Shown: positions 18,416 to 27,723 of the stretch, piece by piece
Layout of the letters: every line of letters begins with the position of its first letter
Position numbering within the stretch: position 1 is the stretch's first letter
Source of the DNA: Acidobacteriota bacterium
Lineage (GTDB): Bacteria; Acidobacteriota; Holophagae; Holophagales; Holophagaceae
DNA length: 64,000 bases
Assembly: GCA_021794095.1 (NCBI GenBank)
Contig: JAJYRN010000012.1
Location: forward strand, 29,405-93,404
Reading direction: 5' to 3'
Notes under the pieces: generated by a model
The model's input: only the letters and a program-made list of their open reading frames with translations
Told to the model about the DNA's origin: nothing
The model's database searches: none
Program-made: the position numbers and the translations under genes

Positions 18416-18778
18416 ATGGCCCGGATCGCGGTGCTCGATGACAGCAGGTTCATGCGGACCCTCGTGACCAAGATGCTCGAAGAGGGGGGGCACGAGGCCG
18501 TGTCCTGCGAGGAGTCCAGCCTCTCGGGCATCCAGGATCGCCTCCAGGCCCTGGCCCCTGATCTGGTGCTCACGGACTACCAGATGCCCGGCTGCAATGG
18601 GCTCACCGTGGCCCGGATTGCGCACCAGCAGCGGGCGGACCTCCCGGTGCTGCTGCTCACCGCCACCCACGACCCCGCCATCGAGGAGGCGCTCCTCAAG
18701 CAGCAGCCGCTCTCGATCCTCCACAAGCCGGTCGAAGGAACGGAACTCCTGGCCGCCGTCACGCGCATGCTGGGGTAG
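18416..18778 (+). CDS. Single-domain response regulator
   Basis: A 120-residue receiver with no output domain. It has VLDDSRFMRTL, phospho-acceptor Asp in VLTDYQMPGCNG, the switch threonine in LLLTATHD and the lysine in ILHKPVEG. GGAGG precedes the ATG by 6 nt. With the hybrid kinase and hemerythrin just upstream it probably belongs to the same pathway, working by protein contact like CheY or as a phosphate shuttle. Its partner cannot be read from the sequence. Confidence 0.9.
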   Translation: MARIAVLDDSRFMRTLVTKMLEEGGHEAVSCEESSLSGIQDRLQALAPDLVLTDYQMPGCNGLTVARIAHQQRADLPVLLLTATHDPAIEEALLKQQPLSILHKPVEGTELLAAVTRMLG

Positions 18779-18810
18779 GATCGGCCCTGGATCCTTGACG
18801 GGGGACAGCC

Positions 18811-20142
18811 ATGGCGGTGAAGGCACTGGATGGATTGGCGGAAGATGCGCTCCGGGCGTTCCTGGCCTGGAGCCCCTCATCCAGGCTGGCCCGCCGCCAG
18901 CTTCTGCATGGGTGGTCCGAGCAGCTGGCGCTGGTGAAGGATGATCTCGCCCAGTGGATGACCCGGGAGACGGGCAAACCCATCACCCTGGCCCGGGGCG
19001 AAGTGGCGCGCGCCGAGAGCACCCTTCAGGCCACGATCGAGGCGCTGGGGACGTTTGGCGAAGAGGCCGTGCCCTACGACCTGATGGCCGGGGCGGAGGG
19101 CTGCCGGGCCGTGCTGCGGCGCTTCCCGGTGGGGCCGGTGCTGGCGATCACGCCCTTCAACTTCCCGGTGAACCTGGCCATGCACAAGCTGGCTCCGGCC
19201 CTGGGCGCCGGATGCAGCGTGCTCTGGAAACCCTGCCCCCAGGCGCCACGGACTTCGCGGCTGCTGTGGGAGAGTTTCGAAGCGGCCCGCATCGCCGTGG
19301 CCGCGCCGGTCCGCCTGCTCCAGCTCGCGCCGCCGGATCCGGCCGAGGCGGAACTGCTGGCGCAGGATCCCCGCATCGCCGTGGTCAGCTTCACGGGGTC
19401 CGAGCGGGTGGGCCGCCATCTCGAGCGCCTGCTCGTCGGGAAGCGGCTCCTGCTGGAACTGGGCGGTAATGCCGCCGTGGTGGTGGATGAGGGGGTGGAT
19501 GCGGCCCAGGTGGCGCGCCAGCTCGCGCCCGCGGCCGTGGCCGGCGCGGGCCAGAGCTGCTCCAAGGCCCAGCGCTTCTACATCCACCGGAACCTGTGGG
19601 AAGCCTTCGTTCCAGCGTTCGTGGATGCCGTGAAAGCCTTGCCCGTGGGTGATCCCATGGATCCAGCGACGGTGGTGGGGCCCCTCATTGACGAGGCCAC
19701 TGCCCTTCGGGTGGACGAAGGCCTGGACCGCGCCGTCGCCGGCGGGGCCACGGTGCTTCTGCGCGGGAAGCGCCAGGGCGCCCTGCTGCCCCCCGCCATC
19801 CTCGCGGAGGTGCCGGAGGAGGATCCGTTCGTGTGCGAGGAAGTCTTCTCGCCGCTTTCGCTGCTCGTCCCCGTGGCCACCTTCGAGGAAGGCCTCGGGC
19901 GGGCGGCGGCCACCCGCTTCGGCCTGCGCGCCAGCGCCTACAGCCGCGACCAGCGCCACCTCCGCCTCGCGGAGTCCAGGCTGCGGGCCGGCGGTGTGCT
20001 CCTGAACCTCCCGCCCACCTTCCGCCTGGATGCCGCGCCCTTCGGTGGCGTGGCCGCCAGCGGCAACGGCTTCGAGGGGCCCCGCTGGGCACTGGAAAGT
20101 TTCACCGAGGGCCGTTTGATCGTCGAAGGTCCAGCCCTCTAG
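18811..20142 (+). CDS. NAD(P)-dependent aldehyde dehydrogenase
   Basis: A 443-residue member of the aldehyde dehydrogenase superfamily, which oxidises aldehydes to acids with NAD(P)+. Visible motifs are ITPFNFPVNL, FTGSERVGR, the general-base region LLLELGGNAAVVV, the nucleophile in GAGQSCSKAQRF and FGLRASAYS near the C terminus. It is about 40-50 residues shorter than typical members, mainly at the N terminus. The substrate is not predictable. It starts 32 nt after the response regulator and is followed 15 nt later by a small unknown gene and then pta, so it may take part in fermentative or acyl metabolism. Confidence 0.87.
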   Translation: MAVKALDGLAEDALRAFLAWSPSSRLARRQLLHGWSEQLALVKDDLAQWMTRETGKPITLARGEVARAESTLQATIEALGTFGEEAVPYDLMAGAEGCRAVLRRFPVGPVLAITPFNFPVNLAMHKLAPALGAGCSVLWKPCPQAPRTSRLLWESFEAARIAVAAPVRLLQLAPPDPAEAELLAQDPRIAVVSFTGSERVGRHLERLLVGKRLLLELGGNAAVVVDEGVDAAQVARQLAPAAVAGAGQSCSKAQRFYIHRNLWEAFVPAFVDAVKALPVGDPMDPATVVGPLIDEATALRVDEGLDRAVAGGATVLLRGKRQGALLPPAILAEVPEEDPFVCEEVFSPLSLLVPVATFEEGLGRAAATRFGLRASAYSRDQRHLRLAESRLRAGGVLLNLPPTFRLDAAPFGGVAASGNGFEGPRWALESFTEGRLIVEGPAL

Positions 20143-20157
20143 CCGCCGAGGCCAGCC

Positions 20158-20493
20158 ATGACCCTGCCCATTCCCTTCTCGCCCGGCGACCTAGTCGTGG
20201 CGGTGCTGCATTCGCCCCGCGAGCGCCTGTGGGGGCGCCTGCTCGGCCTCGAGGCATCCGGCATCGCCTTGCGGGGTCTGGACCTCGCCTCCTGGGAGGA
20301 GGTGCTCCGGCTGGCCCGCAGCGGTGACCACGACCAGATCGCCCTGGGTACCCGGTTCCTGCCCATGCACCGCCTCGAAGTGCTCTACCTGGATGAGCTC
20401 AGTTCCGGCGTGCCCAGCCTGGGCGAGACCTTCCGTGATCGCACCGGGCTGGAGCCCGGCCATTTCCTCGGGGGCGACCCCGAAACCCGCTGA
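20158..20493 (+). CDS. Uncharacterised small protein between ALDH and pta
   Basis: A 111-residue soluble protein that I do not recognise. It has a compact alpha/beta-looking N-terminal half ([22 protein letters not shown]) that could be a small beta barrel, and a C terminus rich in Gly and Asp. GAGG sits 6 nt before the ATG. Spacing of 15 nt to the ALDH gene and 10 nt to pta, plus GC-rich codon use like its neighbours, supports a real gene in one transcription unit. Confidence 0.7.
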   Translation: MTLPIPFSPGDLVVAVLHSPRERLWGRLLGLEASGIALRGLDLASWEEVLRLARSGDHDQIALGTRFLPMHRLEVLYLDELSSGVPSLGETFRDRTGLEPGHFLGGDPETR

Positions 20494-20503
20494 TGGAGTT
20501 CCC

Positions 20504-21508
20504 ATGACCCATGCCAACCACATCTTCTGGATGGACCGTTTCCGCGAGCGGGCCCGGACGCTGAAACATCCGGTCGTGCTGCCCGAGGGCCGGGATGACC
20601 GCACGCTCCAGGCCGCCCGCCTCCTGGTGGACCAGGGGCTCTGCTGCCTGACCGTGCTGGGGGATCCGGACGACATGACCCGCCGGGCCAAGGCCCTGGG
20701 TTTCACCCTCGACGGCATGGCCCTGGTGGATCCCGCCAGCAGTCCGAAGCGACCGGAGTTCGCAGGAATCTTCTTCGAGCGCCGGAAGGCCAAGGGCGTC
20801 ACCGAGGCCCAGGCCCTGGAAGCCGCCGGGAACCCCCTCTGGTTCGGCGCCCTGATGGTGCAGTCCGGCCAGGCCCACGGCATGGTGGCCGGGGCGCTCA
20901 ACACCACGGGGGAGACGGTGCGGGCCTGCCTCCAGTGCATCGGCGCGGCGCCCGGCATCCAGACCGTGTCCAGCTTCTTCCTGATGATCCACCCCGATGC
21001 GGCCTTCGGTGAGCGGGGGGCCATGATCTTCGCGGATTGCGCCGTGGTGCCCGATCCCACGCCGGAGCAGCTGGCCGACATCGCCCTGGCCGCGGCCGGC
21101 AATGCCCGCCGCCTGCTGGATGCGGAGCCCCGCGTGGCCCTCCTCAGTTTCTCCACCCGGGGCTCGGCGGAGCATCCCTGCGTGGACAAGGTGCGCCAGG
21201 CGCTGTCCATCCTGCGGGACAAGGCGCCGGACCTGGCGGTGGATGGCGAACTGCAGGCGGATGCGGCCCTGATGCCCTCCGTGGGCCAGCGGAAGGCTCC
21301 GGGCTCGGCCGTGGCGGGGCGGGCCAATGTGCTGGTCTTCCCGGATCTCGATGCCGGGAACATCTCGTACAAGATCGCCGAACGCCTGGGCGGGTGCGCG
21401 GCCATCGGGCCCTTTCTCCAGGGCCTGGCCAAGCCGGCCAACGACCTCAGCCGCGGCTGCAGCGCCCAGGACATCGCCGATACGGTGGTGCTGACGGCCC
21501 TCCAGTGA
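20504..21508 (+). CDS. pta: Phosphate acetyltransferase
   Basis: A 334-residue class I-type phosphotransacetylase, which interconverts acetyl-CoA and acetyl phosphate. Family features include [15 protein letters not shown] at the N terminus, [39 protein letters not shown], and [13 protein letters not shown] near the C terminus. The length matches short Pta proteins without the extra N-terminal P-loop domain. The start ATG lies 10 nt after the small unknown gene. No acetate kinase gene is adjacent, so the partner must be elsewhere. The stop overlaps the purN GTG. Confidence 0.95.
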   Translation: MTHANHIFWMDRFRERARTLKHPVVLPEGRDDRTLQAARLLVDQGLCCLTVLGDPDDMTRRAKALGFTLDGMALVDPASSPKRPEFAGIFFERRKAKGVTEAQALEAAGNPLWFGALMVQSGQAHGMVAGALNTTGETVRACLQCIGAAPGIQTVSSFFLMIHPDAAFGERGAMIFADCAVVPDPTPEQLADIALAAAGNARRLLDAEPRVALLSFSTRGSAEHPCVDKVRQALSILRDKAPDLAVDGELQADAALMPSVGQRKAPGSAVAGRANVLVFPDLDAGNISYKIAERLGGCAAIGPFLQGLAKPANDLSRGCSAQDIADTVVLTALQ

Positions 21509-22107
21509 AGCGCCTGGCGCTCTTCATCTCCGGGACCGGCGGCAATGCCATGAACCTTGTAGCCGCGTGCCGCGATGGGCGCGTGCCCGCGCGGCCGGTG
21601 GTGGGCGTGGCGTCCACCGCCAAGGCGGGTGGTATCGCCCGTCTCCGGGCCGAGGGCGTGCCGGTCGCCGTCGTGGCGCGCAAAGACTTCGACTCCGATG
21701 AGGCCTATTCCGATGCCTGCTACCAGGCCGCCGAAGCGGCGGGAGCCGAGGTCGTATGCCTCTGCGGCTGGCTGAAGAAGCTGGAGGTGCCCCGCCGCTG
21801 GGAGGGCCGCATCCTGAACATCCACCCCGGACTGCTGCCCCGGTTCGGCGGGCCCGGGATGTACGGCATGCACGTCCACCGGGCGGTGCTGGCGGCGGGC
21901 GCGGCCGAATCCGGCGCCACGGTGCACCTGGTGGATGCCGAGTACGACCACGGCCGCATCCTGGCCCAGGCCCGGGTTCCCGTGCTTCCGGGCGACACCC
22001 CGGAGGAACTGCAACAGCGCGTCTATGCCGCCGAGATGGACCTCTATCCCAAGGCCCTGGCCGCCTTCCTGCGGGAAGGGGCCTCGCGCCTTACACTGGA
22101 ACCATGA
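21505..22107 (+). CDS. purN: Phosphoribosylglycinamide formyltransferase
   Basis: A 200-residue PurN (GAR transformylase), which uses 10-formyl-tetrahydrofolate in the third step of purine synthesis. It has the nucleotide-phosphate loop [11 protein letters not shown], the catalytic region [14 protein letters not shown] with its Asn and His, and the folate-site Asp in [10 protein letters not shown]. Translation begins at GTG, overlapping the pta stop by 4 nt (GTGA). The loop GTGGNAMN is slightly unlike the common GxGSNLQ. It overlaps the next gene by 4 nt. Confidence 0.93.
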   Translation: MKRLALFISGTGGNAMNLVAACRDGRVPARPVVGVASTAKAGGIARLRAEGVPVAVVARKDFDSDEAYSDACYQAAEAAGAEVVCLCGWLKKLEVPRRWEGRILNIHPGLLPRFGGPGMYGMHVHRAVLAAGAAESGATVHLVDAEYDHGRILAQARVPVLPGDTPEELQQRVYAAEMDLYPKALAAFLREGASRLTLEP

Positions 22108-23498
22108 TCCCTCTCCTGACCGCCGACGAGATGCGGACTGCCGAGCGGCAGGCCATCGAGGTCTGGGGGGTTTCCTCCCTCGTACTGCAGGAGCACGCGG
22201 CCCTGGGCGCCCTCGCGCTGCTGCCTCTGGGCGAGCCGCTGAACGTGCTCGCCGGGCCCGGCAACAACGGGGGCGATGCCCTGGCCCTCGCGCGATTGGC
22301 GAGACTGGAAGGTCGGCAGGTCCGCGTCTGGGCCCTGGCCGATCCCGCCGGTTGGCAGGGGGATGCCGCCCATCAGGCCCACCTCTGGCAGGGGCTGGGC
22401 GGGACCATCGAGCGCGCCGCGGAGCCAGCCCTGGAGGTTCGTGCCTGGCGGGGCTGGGTCGTGGATGGGCTGTTCGGTCTCGGCAGCCGGCGTCCTCTGG
22501 AGGGTGAGGCCGAGGCCTGGGCGCGGGCGTTGAATGCTTCCCCTCTACCGGTGCTGGCTCTGGATCTGCCCTCGGGCCTGGATCCCAGCCGTGCCGAAGT
22601 GCCCGGCGAGGTGATCCGGGCCACGCGCACCGCCTGCTTCGGGGCCCGCAAGATCTGCCACGGACTGCTGCCCGCGCGGAGCTGGTGCGGGGAGATCACC
22701 CTGGTGCCCATTCCGCTCGACCATGCGCCGGAGGCCCATCTCCACCTTCTGGATCGTCCCCGGCTGGAACCCCGCACCTGGGATGCCCACAAAGGCAGCT
22801 TCGGCCACCTGGGCATCCGGGCCGGCAGCCTGGGCATGAGCGGAGCCGCCGTTCTGGCCGCGAAGGGGGCGCTTCGCGTGGGGGCCGGTCTGGTGACGAT
22901 CCTGTGCGAACCCGAGGTCCGGGCGGAGATCGCGGCCCAGATTCCCGAGGCCATGGTGCGCCCCTGGCAGGGGTCCGTGCCGGAAGGCATTGACGTACTC
23001 CTGGCCGGCCCCGGCGGCATCACCCAGGTGCCGGACTGGGAGGGCCCCCTCGTGCTGGATGCCTCGGCCCTGGGGCCGGGCGAAGGTCCACGGTGGATGG
23101 ACCGCCCCGGCACGGCCATCACGCCCCATCCCGGCGAGTTCGCCCGGCTCTTCGGCTTGTCCCGGCCCCTGCTCATGGACGAGCGGCTGGCCCAGGCCCG
23201 CCAGGTGGCGGTGGGGCGACCCGGTGTGCTGCTCCTGAAAGGGGCCCAGAGCGTGGTGGCTGGCGGAGGTCTGGATGATCTCTGGATCAATCCCACCGGG
23301 CATCCGGGCCTGGCCACGGGGGGCAGTGGCGATCTGCTGGCCGGCATGGTGGCCGGATTCCGCGCCCAGGGCCTGCCCATGCGCCAGGCCGTGGCCACCG
23401 CCGCCTGGTTCCACGGGGCCGCTGCCGATCGCTTGCCGGGCCCCGGCCTGCTGCCGTCGGATCTCGTTGCCGTCCTGCCGGAGCTTCTGCGTGCCTGA
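22104..23498 (+). CDS. nnr: Bifunctional NAD(P)HX epimerase/dehydratase
   Basis: A 464-residue two-domain repair enzyme for hydrated NADH and NADPH. The N-terminal YjeF_N epimerase domain shows LAGPGNNGGDALALAR. The C-terminal ribokinase-like ADP- or ATP-dependent dehydratase shows HPGEFARLF, LLKGAQSVV and ATGGSGDLLAGMVAG. The ATG overlaps the purN stop by 4 nt, and the gene end overlaps tsaE by 8 nt. Next to tsaE is a common genomic position for this enzyme. Confidence 0.95.
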   Translation: MIPLLTADEMRTAERQAIEVWGVSSLVLQEHAALGALALLPLGEPLNVLAGPGNNGGDALALARLARLEGRQVRVWALADPAGWQGDAAHQAHLWQGLGGTIERAAEPALEVRAWRGWVVDGLFGLGSRRPLEGEAEAWARALNASPLPVLALDLPSGLDPSRAEVPGEVIRATRTACFGARKICHGLLPARSWCGEITLVPIPLDHAPEAHLHLLDRPRLEPRTWDAHKGSFGHLGIRAGSLGMSGAAVLAAKGALRVGAGLVTILCEPEVRAEIAAQIPEAMVRPWQGSVPEGIDVLLAGPGGITQVPDWEGPLVLDASALGPGEGPRWMDRPGTAITPHPGEFARLFGLSRPLLMDERLAQARQVAVGRPGVLLLKGAQSVVAGGGLDDLWINPTGHPGLATGGSGDLLAGMVAGFRAQGLPMRQAVATAAWFHGAAADRLPGPGLLPSDLVAVLPELLRA

Positions 23499-23925
23499 CC
23501 GATTCCTGGCCGACGAGGCCGCCACCGAGTCCCTGGGCGAGGAACTGGCCCGCCACACACCGCCCGGCGGAACCTGGCTCCTGCATGGAGCGCTGGGCGC
23601 GGGCAAGACCACCTGGACACGGGGCTTCCTGAAGGGGCTGGGCGGCGATCCCGATGAGGCCGCCTCCCCCACCTATGCCGTCCTCCATCGCTATGCCACG
23701 CCCTCCGGCCACCTGTTCCACCTGGACCTCTACCGGCCCGGACCCAACGGGGCCTGGACCCTCGGCCTTGAGGAGCAACTGGGACCGGAGGACCGCCTGG
23801 TCGTGGAGTGGGCGGGTCCGGAGGGACCATGGCCCACGGACTGGGTGGGCGAGCTGACCCTGAGCCCGGAAGGGGCTGGGCGGCGGGCGGAATGGACAGG
23901 CCCTGGCCAGTCTCTCGCCCCATGA
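23491..23925 (+). CDS. tsaE: tRNA threonylcarbamoyladenosine biosynthesis ATPase TsaE
   Basis: A 144-residue P-loop ATPase needed for t6A37 modification of tRNAs with TsaB and TsaD. Walker A is GALGAGKTT, followed by the family segment AASPTYAVLHRY and a FHLDLYR strand. Translation starts at GTG 8 nt inside the end of nnr. The family length is about 140-155, so it is complete. TsaB and TsaD are not in this window. Confidence 0.94.
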   Translation: MPDRFLADEAATESLGEELARHTPPGGTWLLHGALGAGKTTWTRGFLKGLGGDPDEAASPTYAVLHRYATPSGHLFHLDLYRPGPNGAWTLGLEEQLGPEDRLVVEWAGPEGPWPTDWVGELTLSPEGAGRRAEWTGPGQSLAP

Positions 23926-23932
23926 TGGCGGC

Positions 23933-25231
23933 ATGAGCCTCCCGCTGCTTACCGTCCTGCTCGCGGCCCTGGCCGTCGCCTTCGCCGCCTGGGCGGCCCT
24001 GCGCCGGACCCCGCTCGATCCGGTGGCCCTCGAGGCCCTTCGGCGCCAGCAGGAGGAACGGGCAGCCCGGGGCCGGACCGAGCTCCAGCAGGCCCTCAGC
24101 CTCCACATCGAGCCGGTGCGTTCCGAGCTGGCCCAGGCCCGCACAGCCCGGGCCCAGGCCCAGGAGCAACAGCTCCGCCTCCAGGCGGAGAAACTCGCCG
24201 AAGGCTTCCAGGCCCTTGGCGCCAGCCTCCAGGAAGCGCTCCGCCAGGCCCGGGCCGAGCAGGGGAGCCAGCTCCTCCAGGTCCAGCAGCAGGTCCAGCA
24301 GCGCCTGGAAGCCCTCCAGCTATCCAACGAGGCCCGCCTGGAGCAGATGCGCCGTACCGTGGACGAGCAGCTCCACGCGGCCCTGGAGAAGCGGCTGGGC
24401 GAGAGCTTCAGCCTGGTGGCTGAGCGCCTGGAGCAGGTCCAGCGGGGCCTGGGAGAGATGCAGACCCTGGCCCAGGATGTGGGCGGCCTCAAGCGGGCCC
24501 TGACCAACGTGAAGACCCGCGGGGTTCTAGGCGAGGCCCAGCTGGGCGCCCTGCTGGAGCAGTACCTGGCGCCGGGCCAGTACGCCGCCAATGTGAAGAT
24601 CCGCCCCCGGGCCAACGAGATGGTGGAATATGCGGTGAAGCTGCCCGGGCCCGAGGAGGGCGGCACCGTGTGGCTCCCCATTGATGCCAAGTTCCCCATC
24701 GAGGACTACCAGCGCCTCATGGAAGCTTACGAGATCGGGGATCTGGTGGCCGTGGAGACGGCAGGCAAGGCCCTGGAGGCCCGCCTGCTTTCCCAGGCGC
24801 GGGACATCCGGGACAAGTACCTTGCGCCGCCCTACAGCACGGATTTCGCGCTGCTGTTCCTGCCCTTCGAGGGGCTCTATGCGGAGGCCCTGCGCCGGCC
24901 CGGGCTGCTGGAGCGGCTCCAGCGGGACTGCAAGGTCACGTTCGTGGGCCCCACCACCCTGACCGCCTTTCTCAACAGCCTCCAGGTGGGCTTCCGCACC
25001 CTGGCCATCAGCAAGCGGAGCAGCGAAGTCTGGAAACTCCTGGGCCAGGTGAAGACGGAATTCGGCACGTTCGGGGGCGCCCTGGAAGCCGTGCAGAGGA
25101 AGCTCGAGGAAGCGGGCACCAAGCTGGGTGAGGTCTACAGGGGCAAGGACCGGATGGAAAAACGTCTGGCGGGGGTGGAAGCCCTGCCGGAGGACGCGCC
25201 CAGCCCGGCGGTGCTGAAGATGGACGAATAA
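23933..25231 (+). CDS. rmuC: DNA recombination protein RmuC homologue
   Basis: A 432-residue RmuC-family protein. An N-terminal hydrophobic segment (about 3-22) anchors it, a long Gln/Glu/Ala-rich coiled coil (about 30-190) follows, and then the conserved RmuC nuclease-like domain with VKTRGVLGEAQLGALLEQYL, PIDAKFPIEDYQRL and FVGPTTLTAFLNSLQVG. RmuC limits inversions at short repeats in E. coli; its biochemical activity is poorly defined. It begins 7 nt after tsaE. Confidence 0.93.
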   Translation: MSLPLLTVLLAALAVAFAAWAALRRTPLDPVALEALRRQQEERAARGRTELQQALSLHIEPVRSELAQARTARAQAQEQQLRLQAEKLAEGFQALGASLQEALRQARAEQGSQLLQVQQQVQQRLEALQLSNEARLEQMRRTVDEQLHAALEKRLGESFSLVAERLEQVQRGLGEMQTLAQDVGGLKRALTNVKTRGVLGEAQLGALLEQYLAPGQYAANVKIRPRANEMVEYAVKLPGPEEGGTVWLPIDAKFPIEDYQRLMEAYEIGDLVAVETAGKALEARLLSQARDIRDKYLAPPYSTDFALLFLPFEGLYAEALRRPGLLERLQRDCKVTFVGPTTLTAFLNSLQVGFRTLAISKRSSEVWKLLGQVKTEFGTFGGALEAVQRKLEEAGTKLGEVYRGKDRMEKRLAGVEALPEDAPSPAVLKMDE

Positions 25232-25287
25232 AATTCTTCACAATTCCCAACGGCGTCCTAGGATGCGGGCAGAACCCGGGGGGCCGA

Positions 25288-25794
25288 ATGCACAAGGGGC
25301 GGGAGCGGTTGGGCAGCAGCGAAGTCATTGCCGTGGACCGCAACTACGTCCCGATGCAGGAAGTGAGCCGCCGCCGGGCCCTCTGCGCCGTGGTGGCGGG
25401 CCGGGCCCATGTGTTGAATCCGGTCACCTTCGAGCGCCATGGGAACCTCGAGGGCAGGCTCGAACTCATCATCTTCCCCCACGCCCAGGCCTGCAGCGAT
25501 TCCAAGCTGCTGCTGGGCCGCCTGGAGCGCCGGGTGCTCAAGCGGGACCATTTCACCTGCCAGTACGAGGGCTGCCAGCGCAAGGCGACCACGGTGGACC
25601 ATGTGGTGCCCCTCTGCCAGGGCGGCTCAACCACCTGGCAGAACCTGGTGGCCTGCTGCCTGGCCTGCAACCAGACGAAGGGCGGGCGGACGCCCGACCA
25701 GGCGGGCATGCGCCTGAAGAATCCTCCCAAGGGGCCTCGGGCCCACCTCTTCGAGCGGTTCGAGGAACTTCTGAAGCGGGCCAGCGCGGCTTGA
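25288..25794 (+). CDS. HNH endonuclease family protein
   Basis: A 168-residue HNH protein. The C-terminal HNH/zinc fold is complete: CQYEGCQ, TTVDHVVPLCQGG, NLVACCLACNQTKGGRTP, with paired CxxC zinc ligands. An N-terminal segment (VIAVDRNYVPMQEVSRRRA) is typical of a common chromosomal HNH family of bacteria rather than of phage homing enzymes. Biological role unknown; its cargo-free setting beside rmuC points to a resident gene. Confidence 0.88.
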   Translation: MHKGRERLGSSEVIAVDRNYVPMQEVSRRRALCAVVAGRAHVLNPVTFERHGNLEGRLELIIFPHAQACSDSKLLLGRLERRVLKRDHFTCQYEGCQRKATTVDHVVPLCQGGSTTWQNLVACCLACNQTKGGRTPDQAGMRLKNPPKGPRAHLFERFEELLKRASAA

Positions 25795-26000
25795 ACCCGG
25801 GGGTCTGAATGGTTTTTTGTGGGCATTTTATGCCCTAGTCAGGCCTTTCAAGGCTGCAAAATAGCCGCCGGTGGGACATCGGCAGCATCAACCGAAAAAG
25901 TTCCGCTAATAATTTTGTTTTTTAGAATGGATAAGCTTCAAATTTCAGTCTTTCGCTTTTTTCCGTAGCGTTCTAGGCTCCTAGGCAGGGAGGAACCCCC
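25795..26000. other. AT-richer intergenic region upstream of pepA
   Basis: This 206-base gap is distinctly AT-richer than its flanks. It holds a short hairpin, GGGCAT-TTT-ATGCCC (25821-25835), preceded rather than followed by a T-run on the plus strand, so it is not a typical terminator. Further right an AT-rich stretch (25901-25970) very likely contains the pepA promoter; a TTGTTT hexamer with a weak TCAAAT 17 nt later is one candidate. Confidence 0.5.
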
Positions 26001-27473
26001 ATGCCTACAGTGGATATCAATTCGCAGACCGGGAAGGACTTCGCCGGGGATGCGCTGCTGGTTCCGGTGTTTTCGGGACGTGAGCGTCACCGCCTGCCAC
26101 TTGCCATCAGCAAGGTGGCGCGGCAGGTGATGGACGAGGGCGATTTCAAAGCGGACTATCTTGAAATTGTGCCGCTCCATCATCCCAATGGGGTGAAGGA
26201 GACCCGTTGGATGGTCCTGGTGGGCCTGGGCGAGGAAGAGAAAATCACCCTCAACAAGATCCGAAAGGCCGTGGGCGCCGCAGCCCGCTTCGCCCTCAAG
26301 AAGAAGTGGAAGCGCATCGGCATCCTCGCACCCTCCACGTCCACCCTTGAGCACGACGTGGTGCAGAGCGCCATCACCGAAGGCGCACTCCTCGCGAACT
26401 ATGACCTCGTCACCTTCAAGGGCGGGAAATCGGAAGCCAAACAGTTCGAGTCGGTGGAGGTCTTCACCAACGGGGACGACACCCGCAAGGCCCGCCGGAA
26501 GCTCCCGATGATCGAGGCCGGCGTGGCCGCCTGCCACCGGGTGCGCGATCTCGCCAACACGCCCGCGGGCGATCTCTACCCTGAGGTTTTCGCGGATACG
26601 GCGGTGAAGCTCGCGAAACAGCACAAGCTCCACTGCGAGGTCATGGATGTGCCGGCCCTCGAGAAGGGCGGCTTCCGGGCCCTGCTGGCGGTGGGTCAGG
26701 GCAGCGTCCGGCCGCCCCGGCTGGTGAAGCTGGAGTACAAGCCCAAGGAGAAGCCCAAGAAGCACATCGTGCTCGTGGGCAAGGGTGTGTGTTTTGATTC
26801 CGGCGGCCTCTCCCTGAAGGATGCTTCCAACATGGAGACCATGAAGGACGACATGACCGGAGCCGCCATCGTGCTGGCGACCCTGGTGGCCTGCGCCCAG
26901 CTGGAAGCGCCCGTCCAGGTGACCGGCCTGATGGGCCTGGTGGAGAACATGCCTTCGGGCACCAGCTACAAGCCTGGGGATGTCCTCCGCACCCGCAGCG
27001 GCAAGACCGTGGAAGTGCTGAACACCGATGCCGAAGGCCGCCTCGTGCTGGCGGATCTGCTCCACTACGCGAATGAGCTCGGCGCCGACCACATCCTCGA
27101 TCTCGCCACCCTGACCGGGGCGGCGATGGTGGCTATGGGCGATGCGGTTTCAGCGGTCATGGGCACGGACCAGCGGCTGGTGGACCGCCTGCTGGATGCG
27201 GGCAGCGCCGCGGGCGAGCACCTCTGGCAACTGCCCCTGGTGGAGGAATACGCCGAGCTGCTCAAGAGTCCCCTGGCCGATATCAAGAACATCTCTGGCA
27301 CCCGCTGGGGGGGCACGATCACCGCCGGCCTCTTCCTGCGCGAGTTCGCGGGGGATGCCTCCTGGGCCCATGTGGATCTTTCCGGCAGCTGGTCCACCAA
27401 GGAGCGCGACTACCGCACCCATGGCTCCACCGGCGAAGGCCCCCGGTTCCTCCTGGAGTGGCTCATGGATTGA
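26001..27473 (+). CDS. pepA: Leucyl aminopeptidase (M17 family)
   Basis: A 490-residue cytosolic M17 aminopeptidase that removes N-terminal residues from peptides as a di-metal hexamer. The catalytic C-terminal domain has the metal and catalytic motifs GVCFDSGGLSLKD, MKDDMTGA and the family signature NTDAEGRL, followed by ADLLHYA and DLATLTGA. The N-terminal macro-like domain covers about 1-170. GGAGG lies 7 nt before the ATG. It is followed by a strong hairpin. Confidence 0.95.
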   Translation: MPTVDINSQTGKDFAGDALLVPVFSGRERHRLPLAISKVARQVMDEGDFKADYLEIVPLHHPNGVKETRWMVLVGLGEEEKITLNKIRKAVGAAARFALKKKWKRIGILAPSTSTLEHDVVQSAITEGALLANYDLVTFKGGKSEAKQFESVEVFTNGDDTRKARRKLPMIEAGVAACHRVRDLANTPAGDLYPEVFADTAVKLAKQHKLHCEVMDVPALEKGGFRALLAVGQGSVRPPRLVKLEYKPKEKPKKHIVLVGKGVCFDSGGLSLKDASNMETMKDDMTGAAIVLATLVACAQLEAPVQVTGLMGLVENMPSGTSYKPGDVLRTRSGKTVEVLNTDAEGRLVLADLLHYANELGADHILDLATLTGAAMVAMGDAVSAVMGTDQRLVDRLLDAGSAAGEHLWQLPLVEEYAELLKSPLADIKNISGTRWGGTITAGLFLREFAGDASWAHVDLSGSWSTKERDYRTHGSTGEGPRFLLEWLMD

Positions 27474-27481
27474 CCTTTCCC

Positions 27482-27519
27482 GGGCCTCCCGCCGGGCACC
27501 TCAGCCGGGCGGGAGGCCC
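27482..27519 (+). terminator. Strong hairpin after pepA
   Basis: A perfect 12-bp inverted repeat (GGGCCTCCCGCC and GGCGGGAGGCCC) with a 14-nt loop starts 9 nt after the pepA stop codon. There is no U-tract, so it may be a Rho-independent-like terminator of a high-GC genome or an mRNA 3'-end stabiliser. The rest of the gap to pcm (to 27723) holds nothing recognisable. Confidence 0.65.
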
Positions 27520-27723
27520 AGGAAGCGTCCAGGCTTCCGGTTGAAGGCCTTGAGGATCTCGATCCAGAGGCGGCGGCTGACGCGGCCATCGAGATCGCGG
27601 GAGAAGCCTCCAGGAACCAGCGAATCAGATTCTCCACCCGGGAATCGGGTGCGGTCACGGGCGACCGCAGGGTGACGCAGGGTGGCGTTGGACCGATCCT
27701 TGGAGGGGGGGGCGGAGGCCCTG

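Noticed and set aside
25815..25835. T-run and hairpin after the HNH gene as a Rho-independent terminator
   Set aside because: The T-run precedes the short 6-bp stem on the coding strand rather than following it, so the order is wrong for a terminator.
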